In this document: positions 33,682 to 43,070 of the stretch, piece by piece
Layout: each line of letters begins with the position of its first letter
How positions within the stretch are numbered: position 1 is the first letter of the stretch
Origin: Bifidobacterium reuteri DSM 23975
GTDB taxonomy: Bacteria; Actinomycetota; Actinomycetes; Actinomycetales; Bifidobacteriaceae
DNA length: 64,000 nt
Direction: 5' to 3'
NCBI RefSeq assembly: GCF_000741695.1
Contig: NZ_JGZK01000002.1
Coordinates: 265,742 to 329,741 of the forward strand
Notes under the pieces: model-generated
The model's database searches: none
What the model was told of the DNA's origin: nothing
Seen by the model: the letters and a program-made list of their open reading frames with translations, nothing else
Made by a program: the position numbers and the translations under genes

Positions 33682-35420
33682 TAGCCACCCGTCTGCGCCA
33701 GATCGGCCTGTTGCTCGTCTCCCTCGCCATCAGCGCCCTTGCGATCGTCCAGATGTTCGAGCGTACGACGAACTCCATGCCGCGGGACTATACGATGCTG
33801 TTCGGCATCGTCGCAGTGCTGTTCTTGGTGCTATGGGGATTGACTGTGCGATTCCAGCAGTACGCGAGCCAGTCGATTATGCCTTGCGTACTGCTGCTGA
33901 CGGCCATCGGCATCACGATGATCGCCCGCATCGACCAGAGCATGGACACGACGGTGGCCAAGCGCCAGCTGATGTGGCTGTGTCTGGCACTGGTTCTCAG
34001 CTGTCTGATCATCGTGTTCCTGAGGGATTACCGCGTATTGCGGCGGTTCTCGTATGTGTCGATGGTCGTGGGTCTGGCGCTGCTGCTCTCCCCGATGCTG
34101 CCGGTGATCGGCCAGGAGGTGAACGGCGCGCGCATTTGGGTGAGGATTCCCGGGCTAGGACAGTTCCAGCCCGGCGAATTCGCCAAACTGTTCCTGGCGT
34201 TCTTCTTCGCCTCGTATCTGTTCGATCATCGCGATCAGCTGGCAGTGGGCGGCAAGAAGGTGCTGGGCCTGCAACTGCCGCGCATCAAGGATCTGGGACC
34301 GATCATCGTGGTGTGGATCGCCTCGATGGGCGTGTTGGTGATGCAGCATGACCTAGGCACCTCGCTGATGTTCTTCGCCATGTTCGTGGCGATGCTGTAC
34401 ACAGCCACCGGACGCACCAGCTGGATCGTCATCGGCCTTATCGCGTTCGCCGTAGGCGCGGTGGCCGCCGCCAGCGTCTTCAGCCATGTGGGGCAGCGTG
34501 TGGACGCCTGGCTGCAGCCGTTCAGCAATGAGCAGTACAACAAGGAATACGGCGGCTCATGGCAGCTGGTCACCGGCATCTTCGGCCTGGCTTCAGGCGG
34601 CATGCTGGGTACCGGGCTCGGCCAGGGGCATCCGGCGCTGACCACGTTCGCCAATTCCGATTTCATCTACACCGCGCTTGGCGAGGAACTGGGTCTCACC
34701 GGCGTACTGGCCATTCTGATGCTGTATCTGATCATCATCGCCTCGGGATTCGTGGCCGCGATGAAGATCAAGGACGGCTTCGGCAAACTGCTGGCATCCG
34801 GTCTGGTGTTCACGATGGCGTTCCAAGTGTTCACCGTGGTGGGCGGCGTGACGTTGGTGATTCCGCTGACCGGTCTGACGCTGCCATATATGGCAGCCGG
34901 CGGCTCAAGCCTCATCGCCAATTACATTCTTGCGGCGCTGCTCATCGTCATTTCCGGCGCCGCCAACCGGCCTGAGCCGGAGCTCACCTCCGATTCCTTC
35001 CAATATGAGGCGCTTGCGGCCCTGCGCAACAAGGAGCTGGAGGAGCGCGCCCGTGCTACGGAGCCGGTTTCCCGTCCGCGCACGGCATCCGCTCGCGTCT
35101 ACGATCTTGACGACCCGGACGGCGAGATCGTGGACACCACCAAGCGCGCTCCAGTGAACGAAGTCACTACGAACGATGGCGTTGCCGGCGACGGCACCGA
35201 CTTCGACGGCGACGGCACCACCACGGGCTTCGCGGAATACACCGCGCCCACCGGCTCGCTGCCGCCGGTGCCATCCTCTGCAGTACCATCCCCCGCAATG
35301 CCATCGGCGCCACAAATACCGCCGACCCCGGCAATCCCGGCTCCCCCGATCCCGCCGGCAGGCGGTAGCCATCAATCCCCAGCCCATCACGGACCACGAC
35401 ATGGAGGTGCGCGCGCATGA
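33678..35420 (+). CDS. rodA: RodA/FtsW-family SEDS peptidoglycan polymerase
   Basis: A membrane glycosyltransferase that polymerises lipid II for elongation, paired with the class B PBP encoded next. 580 residues from ATG 33678, with about ten to twelve helices. SEDS motifs: GQEVNGARIWVRIPGLGQFQPGEFAKL, LVMQHDLGTSLMFFAMF and the C-terminal GGVTLVIPLTGLTLPYMAAGGSSLIANY. The last ~130 residues are a cytoplasmic Pro/Ala-rich tail (repeats of PAMPSAPQIPPTPAIP), a plausible kinase substrate region. Overlaps pbpA by four bases. Confidence 0.95.
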   Translation: MIATRLRQIGLLLVSLAISALAIVQMFERTTNSMPRDYTMLFGIVAVLFLVLWGLTVRFQQYASQSIMPCVLLLTAIGITMIARIDQSMDTTVAKRQLMWLCLALVLSCLIIVFLRDYRVLRRFSYVSMVVGLALLLSPMLPVIGQEVNGARIWVRIPGLGQFQPGEFAKLFLAFFFASYLFDHRDQLAVGGKKVLGLQLPRIKDLGPIIVVWIASMGVLVMQHDLGTSLMFFAMFVAMLYTATGRTSWIVIGLIAFAVGAVAAASVFSHVGQRVDAWLQPFSNEQYNKEYGGSWQLVTGIFGLASGGMLGTGLGQGHPALTTFANSDFIYTALGEELGLTGVLAILMLYLIIIASGFVAAMKIKDGFGKLLASGLVFTMAFQVFTVVGGVTLVIPLTGLTLPYMAAGGSSLIANYILAALLIVISGAANRPEPELTSDSFQYEALAALRNKELEERARATEPVSRPRTASARVYDLDDPDGEIVDTTKRAPVNEVTTNDGVAGDGTDFDGDGTTTGFAEYTAPTGSLPPVPSSAVPSPAMPSAPQIPPTPAIPAPPIPPAGGSHQSPAHHGPRHGGARA

Positions 35421-36883
35421 ACAAATACCTGCGTCAGCTGTTCACCGCAGTCGTATGCCTGTTCGTGGTACTCGGGCTGTCTTCGACCATCCTCATGGCA
35501 GTGCGCGCCAATTCGCTGAACAGCGATTCTCGCAACGCCCGCTCCCTCTACCATCAGCTGGGCGCGTATCGTGGCGCGATTCTCGCTTCGGACGGCACGG
35601 TGATGGCCCAATCCGAGCCGGTCAATGACGCGTTCAAATACCAGCGCACCTATTCGAACGGCCCGCTGTATGCTCCCATCACCGGATTCTTCGCCATCAA
35701 CCAGAACGCGGACCGCGGGCTTGAAGCCTCCCGCAGCATGCTGCTCAACGGCGAAGCCGATTCGCTGATCTGGCAGCGCGCCAAATCTATGCTCACCGGC
35801 AGCACCAACAAGGGCGCCTCCATCGAGACCTCCATCGACCCGAAACTGCAGCAGGTGGCCTACGACCAGATGAGTTCACGCGATGGCGCCGCCGTGGCCA
35901 TCGAGGTCAAAACCGGCCGTATCCTCGCCATGGTGAGCACGCCAAGCTACGATCCGAACCAGTTGGCCACCCACGACACCAAGGCCGCGGCCAAGGCGTA
36001 CAACGACCTGGCAGCCGGAGAAAACAGCCCGCTCATCAACCGCGCCACCTCACAGCTGTATCCGCCAGGCTCCACGTTCAAGACCATCGTCGCTTCCGCC
36101 GCCTTGGAAACCGGCGACTATCAGACCGATACGCAGATTCCCGCAGGAGAGAGCTACACCCTGCCCGGCACGGCCACACAGCTGCCGAACGCGGTCTGGC
36201 AGGCCAACGGCACCGACGGCAAAATCACCCTGCAGAATGCCATCGCGTATTCCTCCAACACCGCGTTCGCCCAGCTCGGCGTGGCCCTTGGCGAGGACAA
36301 AGTCAAGGAAATGGCCACCAAATACGGGTTCGGCAATACGATCACCATCGATGGCACCAGTGCCACCGGCATTCCGATGACCGCCACGGCCTCCACATTC
36401 CCGTCCGCCACCACGCCGGACAAGCTCGCCCTGGCCTCAATAGGCCAGGGCGACACCAAGGCCACTCCTCTGCAGATGGCTATGGTGGCGCAGACCATCG
36501 CGAACGATGGCAAGATGATGCGTCCGACGCTGGTCGACCGCGTGCGCGCCTCGGACCTGTCCGTCATCAGCCAGACGACGCCGGAGACCTTGAGCAAGGT
36601 TATGAGCAAGGATTCCGCCGACAAACTCACCACCATGATGGAGCACGTCATCACCGACGCCAACCCGTCACTGGCCATCAACGGCATCACAATCGCCGCC
36701 AAAACCGGTACCGCGCAAATCGGCGTGGACAACACCAGCATCGATGGTTGGATCATCGGATTCGCCCCCGCCGAGGATCCCCAGATTGCAGTAGCGGTCT
36801 TGGTGCACAATACTGATTTGCTTGGTTCGCTTGCCGCGGGCCCGATTATGCGCGCGATGATTCAGGAGGCTCTGCAGCAATGA
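35417..36883 (+). CDS. pbpA: Class B penicillin-binding protein (transpeptidase) PbpA
   Basis: Cross-links peptidoglycan in partnership with RodA. 488 residues: one N-terminal membrane helix (about 8-29), a short dimerisation region, then the transpeptidase domain. Active-site motifs: PPGSTFK (Ser ~218), YSSNTAF (SxN) and AAKTGTAQ (KTG). Its length matches mycobacterial PbpA (about 490). Starts at the ATGA overlap with rodA, and its own stop overlaps pknA by four bases. Confidence 0.96.
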   Translation: MNKYLRQLFTAVVCLFVVLGLSSTILMAVRANSLNSDSRNARSLYHQLGAYRGAILASDGTVMAQSEPVNDAFKYQRTYSNGPLYAPITGFFAINQNADRGLEASRSMLLNGEADSLIWQRAKSMLTGSTNKGASIETSIDPKLQQVAYDQMSSRDGAAVAIEVKTGRILAMVSTPSYDPNQLATHDTKAAAKAYNDLAAGENSPLINRATSQLYPPGSTFKTIVASAALETGDYQTDTQIPAGESYTLPGTATQLPNAVWQANGTDGKITLQNAIAYSSNTAFAQLGVALGEDKVKEMATKYGFGNTITIDGTSATGIPMTATASTFPSATTPDKLALASIGQGDTKATPLQMAMVAQTIANDGKMMRPTLVDRVRASDLSVISQTTPETLSKVMSKDSADKLTTMMEHVITDANPSLAINGITIAAKTGTAQIGVDNTSIDGWIIGFAPAEDPQIAVAVLVHNTDLLGSLAAGPIMRAMIQEALQQ

Positions 36884-37830
36884 AACTTATCGAAGGACAA
36901 CTCATTCACCGCCGCTACCGCCTCGACGCGCGACTGGCGCAAGGCGGCATGGGCGAGGTCTGGAAGGGCTATGACATCCAGCTCGAACGCCCGGTGGCCA
37001 TCAAGGCGCTGCGCTCGGATGCCACGAACGCGGAGGCCAAATTGCGCCGTCTTCGCGCCGAAGCGCATAACTCCGCGAATCTGGCGCACCCGAATATCGC
37101 GGCGTTGTTCGAGTATTACGAGCATGACGGCATCGGGTTCCTCATCATGGAATACGTGCCGTCGAAATCGTTGGCGGACCTGTATCACGAACAGGGCGCG
37201 ATGGACCCCATCGACCTGCTGCCGATCCTCATCCAGACCGCGCGCGGCCTGTTCGTCGCCCACTCGCATGGGGTGATCCATCGCGACGTGAAGCCCGCCA
37301 ATATCATGGTCTCCGATACCGGCGAGGTGAAGATCACCGACTTCGGCGTCAGCTATTCCACCGGCCAGGGGCAGATCACCCAGGACGGCATGGTGGTCGG
37401 CACCGCCCAGTACATCTCCCCCGAACAGGCGCAGGGCAAGCAGGCCACGCCGCAGTCGGACATCTATTCGTTGGGCGTGGTGGCCTATGAAGGCCTGTCC
37501 GGGCACCGCCCGTTCACCGGCGCCACGCCGGTCGACATCGCCGCCGCCCACGTGAACGATCCCGTGCCTCCGCTGCCGGACACCGTGGACGTTCAACTTC
37601 GTGAATTCGTCATGTCCATGCTGTCCAAGGACCCGCTCGACCGCCCCAAGGATGCGCTGGTGGTATCGCGTACCCTAGCACGCATCGAACGAAGGCTTCT
37701 GGACCAGCAGACTGAACAGGCAGATCAGACCATGGTCACATCCAGCGTCCGGCCATTGCGCCGAGTCATGAGCACACCTCGTATCGTATTGGACGCTCCT
37801 GCCTCGAAATTGGGAGGGAATAAGCAATGA
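36880..37830 (+). CDS. pknA: Ser/Thr protein kinase PknA (soluble form)
   Basis: 316 residues, a Hanks-type kinase. The P-loop is LAQGGMGEVWKGYD, the ATP lysine is in PVAIKALRSD, the catalytic loop is HRDVKPANIM, and DFG appears as ITDFGVSYS. The activation segment ends GTAQYISPEQAQG. After the kinase fold (about 12-270) only 45 residues remain, with no membrane helix. Mycobacterial PknA (431 residues) has a transmembrane segment, so this copy is probably cytoplasmic and may depend on PknB for membrane signals. Overlaps pknB by four bases. Confidence 0.93.
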   Translation: MKLIEGQLIHRRYRLDARLAQGGMGEVWKGYDIQLERPVAIKALRSDATNAEAKLRRLRAEAHNSANLAHPNIAALFEYYEHDGIGFLIMEYVPSKSLADLYHEQGAMDPIDLLPILIQTARGLFVAHSHGVIHRDVKPANIMVSDTGEVKITDFGVSYSTGQGQITQDGMVVGTAQYISPEQAQGKQATPQSDIYSLGVVAYEGLSGHRPFTGATPVDIAAAHVNDPVPPLPDTVDVQLREFVMSMLSKDPLDRPKDALVVSRTLARIERRLLDQQTEQADQTMVTSSVRPLRRVMSTPRIVLDAPASKLGGNKQ

Positions 37831-39914
37831 GCAACATGCCTAATGCACTGGCCGGTGGCCGATATCAGCTGGGCCAGCTCATCGGCCGAGGCGGTATGGC
37901 CGAGGTGCGCATCGCCCTCGATACTCGACTGGGCCGTACGGTCGCCGTGAAGATCATGCGCGCGGAACTCGCCAACGACGATATCTTCCTGGCGCGTTTC
38001 CGCCGCGAGGCCCGTTCCGTGGCACAGATGAACAACCCGAACATCGTGAACATCTACGATTCGGGCGAGGAGACCATCACCACCGACGCCGGTGACACCG
38101 AGCGCTTGCCCTACATCGTGATGGAGTACGTGAAGGGCCAGACCCTGCGCGACATCATCAAGGTGAACGGCGCGTTGAGCCAGCGCGACTGCGAGCAGGT
38201 GATGCTCGGCGTACTGAGCGCCCTCGACTATTCGCATCGCATGGGCATCATCCACCGCGACATCAAGCCCGGCAACATCATGATCTCCGAGCAGGGCGTG
38301 GTCAAGGTCATGGACTTCGGCATCGCCCGCGCTCTGGACGATTCCGCCGCCACCATGACTCAGTCCCAGGGCGTGGTGGGCACCGCGCAGTACCTCTCCC
38401 CCGAGCAGGCCCGCGGCGAGACTGTGGACATGCGCTCCGACCTGTATTCCGCAGGTTGCGTGCTCTATGAGATGCTGACCGGCCGTCCGCCGTTCACCGG
38501 TGATTCCGCGGTGGCCATCGCCTACCAGCATGTGTCCGAAGTGGCCACGCCGCCGAGCGCCATCGTGCCCGGTCTGCCGAAGATGTGGGATTCCATCGTG
38601 GCGAAGGCCATGGCGAAGGACCGTCAGAACCGGTATGCCACGGCCGCGGAGTTCAAGAACGACATCCTGACCTATATGAACGGCGGCGTGCCGGTGGCGG
38701 CTGCGTTCAACCCGCTGACCGATCTGTCCGGTGTGAAGGCGCGCAAGGACGCCGAACGCGACCAGCCGACCGTGCCGATGGGCACCGGTCAGCCCACGCA
38801 GGCGTTCAACCCGGCCACCGGCCAGTTCGAGCAGATTCCGCCGGCGAATGCAGCCATGCAGAACGCGCTGAAGAGCCGTGCCGAACAGCGTGCGGCGGCA
38901 GCCAAGGCGAAACGGAAGAAGCAGATCATCATCGGCTCGGTGCTGGGCGTCATCGCGGTGATCGCCATCGTAGTGGGCGTGGTGTTCGGCATGGATGCGG
39001 CGAAGAAGAACGCCGTGGAAATGGTCACCGTGCCGGAATGCGCCTCCACGACATCCAAGGATGGCTTGGAGGCAAAGCTCCAGGCGCTGGGTCTGGAGAT
39101 GGTGGAGAAGCAGGATACCGATTCCACCAAGGCCGCCGGCACCTGCACCAAGATGAGCCCGGAAGCGGGTTCCAAGGTGGCCAAGGGCTCCAAGGTGACC
39201 GTGTGGTTCTCCGCAGGCCCACAATCCATCGCGGTGCCGGACGTCAAGGGCATGACCCAGGAGGCGGCCCGCACCAAGCTTGAAGACGCCGGTTTCGAGG
39301 TCAGCTCCACGGTGAAGACCGAGGACAGCGCCGACATCGACAAGGATGAGGTGACCCGTACCGATCCGGCCGCCGGCACGCCGACGCCCAAAGGATCGAC
39401 CATCACGATCTACGTGTCTTCGGGCATGACCGCGATGCCGAACCTGGTGGGCCAGTCCAAAGATGCGGTGTTGAGCCAATACAACGGCATGTTCAACTTC
39501 GTGGTGGAGAGCGAGTCCTCCGACACCGTGGAAGCGGGCTCAATCACCCGCACCGACCCGGCCGCCGGCACATCCATCGAACAGGGCGCGTCCATCACGA
39601 TCTGGGTGTCCACCGGCAAGGAGAAGGTCACCGTGCCGTCCATCAACGCCGGCACCGACTTCGCCACCGCCAAGCTGCAGCTTGAGGCCGTGGGGCTCGT
39701 CGCTGCCGCCAACGGCCCTTCGGACAGCACCGCCGTAGTGGTGAGCATCGATCCCGCCGCCGGTACCGAGGTGGACAAGGGCTCGACCGTCACCATCACC
39801 ACCAAAGCCAGCACGTCCTCAGGCACTGACACCGGCGATTCGGACAACACGGGCACCGGCGGTACCGGCGGCAACACCAGCACCGGCAACAGCAACGGAC
39901 GAGCCGGCGAGTAG
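37827..39914 (+). CDS. pknB: Ser/Thr protein kinase PknB with four PASTA repeats
   Basis: Receptor kinase that senses peptidoglycan fragments. 695 residues: kinase domain 1-280 (LIGRGGMAEVRIALD, VAVKIMRAE, HRDIKPGNIM, VMDFGIARA, GTAQYLSPEQARG), a linker, one membrane helix at about 366-390, then four extracellular PASTA domains. The first is atypical, beginning MVTVPECAST with a Cys pair. The others begin AVPDVKGMT, AMPNLVGQS and VPSINAGTD, and PAAGTPT- or PAAGTSI-type turns recur. A Thr/Gly/Ser/Asn tail ends the protein. Last gene of the operon; a MITE-like repeat follows 31 bases later. Confidence 0.96.
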   Translation: MSNMPNALAGGRYQLGQLIGRGGMAEVRIALDTRLGRTVAVKIMRAELANDDIFLARFRREARSVAQMNNPNIVNIYDSGEETITTDAGDTERLPYIVMEYVKGQTLRDIIKVNGALSQRDCEQVMLGVLSALDYSHRMGIIHRDIKPGNIMISEQGVVKVMDFGIARALDDSAATMTQSQGVVGTAQYLSPEQARGETVDMRSDLYSAGCVLYEMLTGRPPFTGDSAVAIAYQHVSEVATPPSAIVPGLPKMWDSIVAKAMAKDRQNRYATAAEFKNDILTYMNGGVPVAAAFNPLTDLSGVKARKDAERDQPTVPMGTGQPTQAFNPATGQFEQIPPANAAMQNALKSRAEQRAAAAKAKRKKQIIIGSVLGVIAVIAIVVGVVFGMDAAKKNAVEMVTVPECASTTSKDGLEAKLQALGLEMVEKQDTDSTKAAGTCTKMSPEAGSKVAKGSKVTVWFSAGPQSIAVPDVKGMTQEAARTKLEDAGFEVSSTVKTEDSADIDKDEVTRTDPAAGTPTPKGSTITIYVSSGMTAMPNLVGQSKDAVLSQYNGMFNFVVESESSDTVEAGSITRTDPAAGTSIEQGASITIWVSTGKEKVTVPSINAGTDFATAKLQLEAVGLVAAANGPSDSTAVVVSIDPAAGTEVDKGSTVTITTKASTSSGTDTGDSDNTGTGGTGGNTSTGNSNGRAGE

Positions 39915-39945
39915 CCGTTCAAAGTCATCTGGTTCCGGCTCTCGC

Positions 39946-40130
39946 TAGTGGTCTGTCTCGTGCTGAGGGGCGTTGGCCCCCTCTGACGGGACGTTGCCGT
40001 GAAGCAAACAGCGGAGCTGTTTTGTAGGCAACGTGCGAGCCGACAGGCGAGCCAGTAGGATGCCGCGCGGAGCGCGTCCATACTTGCAGGACGGGCTGTC
40101 AGCGAAGCTGACTGGGGGAGAGACTCTAAT
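39946..40130. mobile_element. MITE-like repeat copy downstream of pknB (one terminal repeat only)
   Basis: Starts with TAGTGGTCTGTCTCGT, identical to the left end of the 17.5-kb copy, and then carries the family hairpins (AAACAGCGGAGCTGTTTT, GTCAGCGAAGCTGAC). The opposite terminal repeat is missing. It lies between two converging genes, pknB and trpG. Confidence 0.7.
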
Positions 40131-40136
40131 CCAGGA

Positions 40137-40781
40137 CTACTTGGTAACCTTTGGCTGCAATCCTGCGGACTTGGCCACGGCGTTCGCCTGTCCGCACACG
40201 GCAAGCCAATTGGCCAGCAGACGATAACCATCCTGAGTCATCACCGATTCGGGATGGAATTGCACGGCGTACATCTTCTTGCCCTTGACCTTCAGCCCCT
40301 GCACGATGTGGTCGCCCTGCGTCCACGCGGTCACTTCCAACGTATCGGGCACCGAATCCGGCTCGACCGCGAGCGAATGGTAGCGGGTGGCGGTCATCGG
40401 ATTGGCCACGCCGGCGAAGATCTCGTCATCGATATGCTCCACCTGGCTCGTCTTGCCATGCATGATGGTGGGCGCATGGTCCACCGTGCAGCCGAACACC
40501 TCAGCGAGCGCCTGCAGTCCCAAGCATACGCCGAACATCGGCACACCGGCGGCCGCGCACAAGCGAATCATATCCTCGCTGGCACCGGACTGGGCGGGAG
40601 CGCCTGGGCCTGGGGAGATCAGTACGCCGTCATAGCCGTCCAGCACACCGGGGGCGGCAGGATCGATGGCATCGTTGCGCACCACGTCCACCGTGGCACC
40701 CAGCGTCTTCAAATAGCCGACGATGGTGTATACGAACGAGTCGTAGTTGTCCACCACCAGAATGCGCGCGGAATCAGTCAT
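40137..40781 (-). CDS. trpG: Glutamine amidotransferase of anthranilate / aminodeoxychorismate synthase
   Basis: Supplies ammonia from glutamine to the chorismate-using partner. 214 residues, class I glutaminase: VVDNYDSFVYTIVGYL at the N-terminus, the nucleophile Cys in FGVCLGLQALAE, and the His-Glu pair in AVQFHPESVMT. No trpE or pabB lies nearby. A trpG-like gene beside the pknB cluster is also seen in mycobacteria. Whether it serves tryptophan or folate synthesis cannot be told from sequence. Likely co-transcribed with the sortase and DUF881 genes upstream. Confidence 0.92.
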   Translation of the reverse strand: MTDSARILVVDNYDSFVYTIVGYLKTLGATVDVVRNDAIDPAAPGVLDGYDGVLISPGPGAPAQSGASEDMIRLCAAAGVPMFGVCLGLQALAEVFGCTVDHAPTIMHGKTSQVEHIDDEIFAGVANPMTATRYHSLAVEPDSVPDTLEVTAWTQGDHIVQGLKVKGKKMYAVQFHPESVMTQDGYRLLANWLAVCGQANAVAKSAGLQPKVTK

Positions 40782-40878
40782 ACTGCCTCTCCTTGGACGG
40801 GCTTGCGGGCATGCCCCGGCCCTTCGCGAACCTCACATGTACATGTATGTGAGCCATACTACTTCAGCTCAGCGGCCT

Positions 40879-42147
40879 TTACTCCGGTACGGCCACGAAG
40901 TTCGACATCTGCCTCAGGAACGGGATGTTCGTGGCGGCCCAGGGGAAGGTCCACTGGAACAGCGCGGCAGCGGCGGCGAACAGCAGCAGAAGCAGAAGCA
41001 GCCATCGAATGGGCAGCGCGCCCGGCTGCAGTCGCACCAATAGTCCATAGATGCTGGCGTCCGGACGACGGCGCTCACCCAAGCGGATGGCGCGCAGTAC
41101 CGGCCAGCGCCAGGCGATGGCGGCGGCGATGAACATGATCAGCCAGGCGACAAGCGCACCGTACACCACCTTGTCAAGCGAACCGATGCGCGACGCCACG
41201 GACGGGGTTTCGGAAATCGCGAACTTCACCGAGCCGGACGAGTCGGTGGTGGCCAGTTCCTTGGGCACGCCGTCCGACACCTTGGCCCAGTAGGATAGCT
41301 CGCCGTAGCTGATCCAGCGATGGGTGGGGGTGGAGTACTTCGGTTCGCAGGTGGTCAGTGTGATCATGCGCTTGGTGGGGTCGACGCCGGAGTTCTCCGG
41401 GTTGGGCGCGATGACCCAGATATCGGTGGGCAGCACGATCTGATAGCGCGTGTAATGGTAGACATACCAGTAATCCTGCGTACGGATGATAATCGGGTCG
41501 CCTTCCTGGAGCTTGTCCACGTCACCAAGCGGCTGGCCGTAGCCGTTGCGGTGGCCGGCGACGGCGAAGTTGCCGATCTGACCGGGCAACTGGGATGACT
41601 GGTAATGGCCCAGACCGTGGCGGTTGATCTGTTCGAGCGTGGTGCCCTCCACCACGTTGCGGTGCCATTGGCTGCCGAAGCGCGGGATATAGATCTGCGC
41701 GATCAGATCGCCGTATTTGGGGCCCTGCGGCTGCACGGGCGGATCGCCTTCCTGGGCTTTCGCGACCTTTACGTCGCCGCCATTGGCTGCCGGGTCGGAC
41801 CAGTTCATGGATTTGGTGGTCTCGTTCTGGGTCTGTTCGGCCTCCACGCCGGTCCACCACATCTGCCAGACGATATACAGCGCGCAGATCGCGGCTGCGG
41901 TCAGCAACAGTTCGGCGAGGATGCCCAATGCCTGCCACAACGGGCCACGGCGTTCGGCTGCGGCGGCAGCGCGGCGGGCGCGACGGGACTGGGGCTGGGC
42001 GGCCGTTGCCGTGAAGGCTGCAGCACCGCCGTTCCCGTTGCCGTTCCCGCCGAACGGCGTGAATTGTGCGGTGCTTTCGGGGTCCGCGAAATCATTCAGA
42101 TCGGTCGAAGTCTGCACATTCGCAGCACTGTGTCTGTTGTGTCTCAT
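40879..42147 (-). CDS. Class E sortase
   Basis: A membrane transpeptidase that anchors surface proteins to the wall. 422 residues. It has an N-terminal polar region, a helix near 72-95 (LGILAELLLTAAAICALYIVW) and an outside sortase barrel with catalytic His in FAVAGHRNGYG (~197), Cys in ITLTTCEPKYSTP (~266) and Arg in PTHRWISYGEL. Two more helices lie at the C-terminus. Class E enzymes are typical of high-GC Gram-positives and often prefer LAxTG signals. No LPxTG or LAxTG substrate gene lies in the window. It begins eight bases after the DUF881 stop. Confidence 0.92.
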   Translation of the reverse strand: MRHNRHSAANVQTSTDLNDFADPESTAQFTPFGGNGNGNGGAAAFTATAAQPQSRRARRAAAAAERRGPLWQALGILAELLLTAAAICALYIVWQMWWTGVEAEQTQNETTKSMNWSDPAANGGDVKVAKAQEGDPPVQPQGPKYGDLIAQIYIPRFGSQWHRNVVEGTTLEQINRHGLGHYQSSQLPGQIGNFAVAGHRNGYGQPLGDVDKLQEGDPIIIRTQDYWYVYHYTRYQIVLPTDIWVIAPNPENSGVDPTKRMITLTTCEPKYSTPTHRWISYGELSYWAKVSDGVPKELATTDSSGSVKFAISETPSVASRIGSLDKVVYGALVAWLIMFIAAAIAWRWPVLRAIRLGERRRPDASIYGLLVRLQPGALPIRWLLLLLLLFAAAAALFQWTFPWAATNIPFLRQMSNFVAVPE

Positions 42148-42155
42148 GACTGCCT

Positions 42156-42959
42156 CTACTCCTCGTCCTTGGTCTTCGGCGTATCGACGGTGGCATATTT
42201 GAACTGCTGCAGCAAAGCCGTGGTGGCCTCGAACTGAAGATTGTCTTTGTTTTCCACCTTGTAACCTATGCCGAATGCGCTGACGTATTGCTTCAGAATG
42301 GTGATGGCCTTGGAATCGTTCAGCGCCTTGCGCATCGCATCCTGGTCACCAATGGCGGAAATGGTGAACGGTGGCGCGTACTTCTTGCCGTGGATGGAGA
42401 GCACATTGCCCGAGCAGATCACCGCCGAATTGAACAGTACCCTCTGATCCATGATTTTCATGGCTTCGGCGCCACCCGCCCATAGCGCATTCACCACGGA
42501 TTCCACGTCCTGCTGGTGAATCACATAATCATTGATATTCGCAGTGGTACCGTTGTCGTTCACCGCACTCTCCCACAGCGGCGAATCATCCAGCGTCACT
42601 GTGACGCCTGCGCCGGATAGTTCCGGGAGCATCAGGCTTGCATCGCCACCGTTATTGGCGGCGTCGGTATTGGTATCAGTACTGGCATTGGAATCATCGG
42701 AACTCGACGAACTGCCGGAGCCCAGCGCCTCGGTAAGGTTGTTCACCTGCTTCTGCAGATCGTTGACATCGGTCTGCAGCTGGGAGACCTCGGCCACGCT
42801 GTTCTCCACGAGGTCGGCGGCGTCATTGTTCACCGTGACGGTGCGATTGACGCGGACGTTGGTGCTCAGCAGAAAGCCGGTCAGCGCAACCAGTACAACC
42901 GCCGCGATCCCGCTGGGCACGGAGCGACGTGCGCTATGCTTCCCCTGATGTCTGGCCAT
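42156..42959 (-). CDS. DUF881-family membrane-anchored protein
   Basis: 267 residues from ATG 42959; an 18-codon upstream extension from 43013 is unconserved. One helix at about 17-36 (IAAVVLVALTGFLLSTNV) is followed by a coiled coil (AEVSQLQTDVNDLQKQVNNLTEAL), then a Ser/Asp/Asn-rich loop and the DUF881 domain with VTLDDSPLW, DYVIHQQDVESVVNALWAGGAEAMKIMDQRV and FTISAIGDQDAMRKAL. In actinobacteria and Firmicutes this family sits beside division genes. Its role is unclear. First gene of a minus-strand set with the sortase and trpG. Confidence 0.88.
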   Translation of the reverse strand: MARHQGKHSARRSVPSGIAAVVLVALTGFLLSTNVRVNRTVTVNNDAADLVENSVAEVSQLQTDVNDLQKQVNNLTEALGSGSSSSSDDSNASTDTNTDAANNGGDASLMLPELSGAGVTVTLDDSPLWESAVNDNGTTANINDYVIHQQDVESVVNALWAGGAEAMKIMDQRVLFNSAVICSGNVLSIHGKKYAPPFTISAIGDQDAMRKALNDSKAITILKQYVSAFGIGYKVENKDNLQFEATTALLQQFKYATVDTPKTKDEE

Positions 42960-43070
42960 ACCAATTCCCGCCTTTGTCACCGGTGCGTTCACCTTTTCAC
43001 ACGGCGTGTTCACCAGTTTCGAGTGTAGCCACTATTATGACTTCTAGCCTATTGAATGGAGAATACGCTG

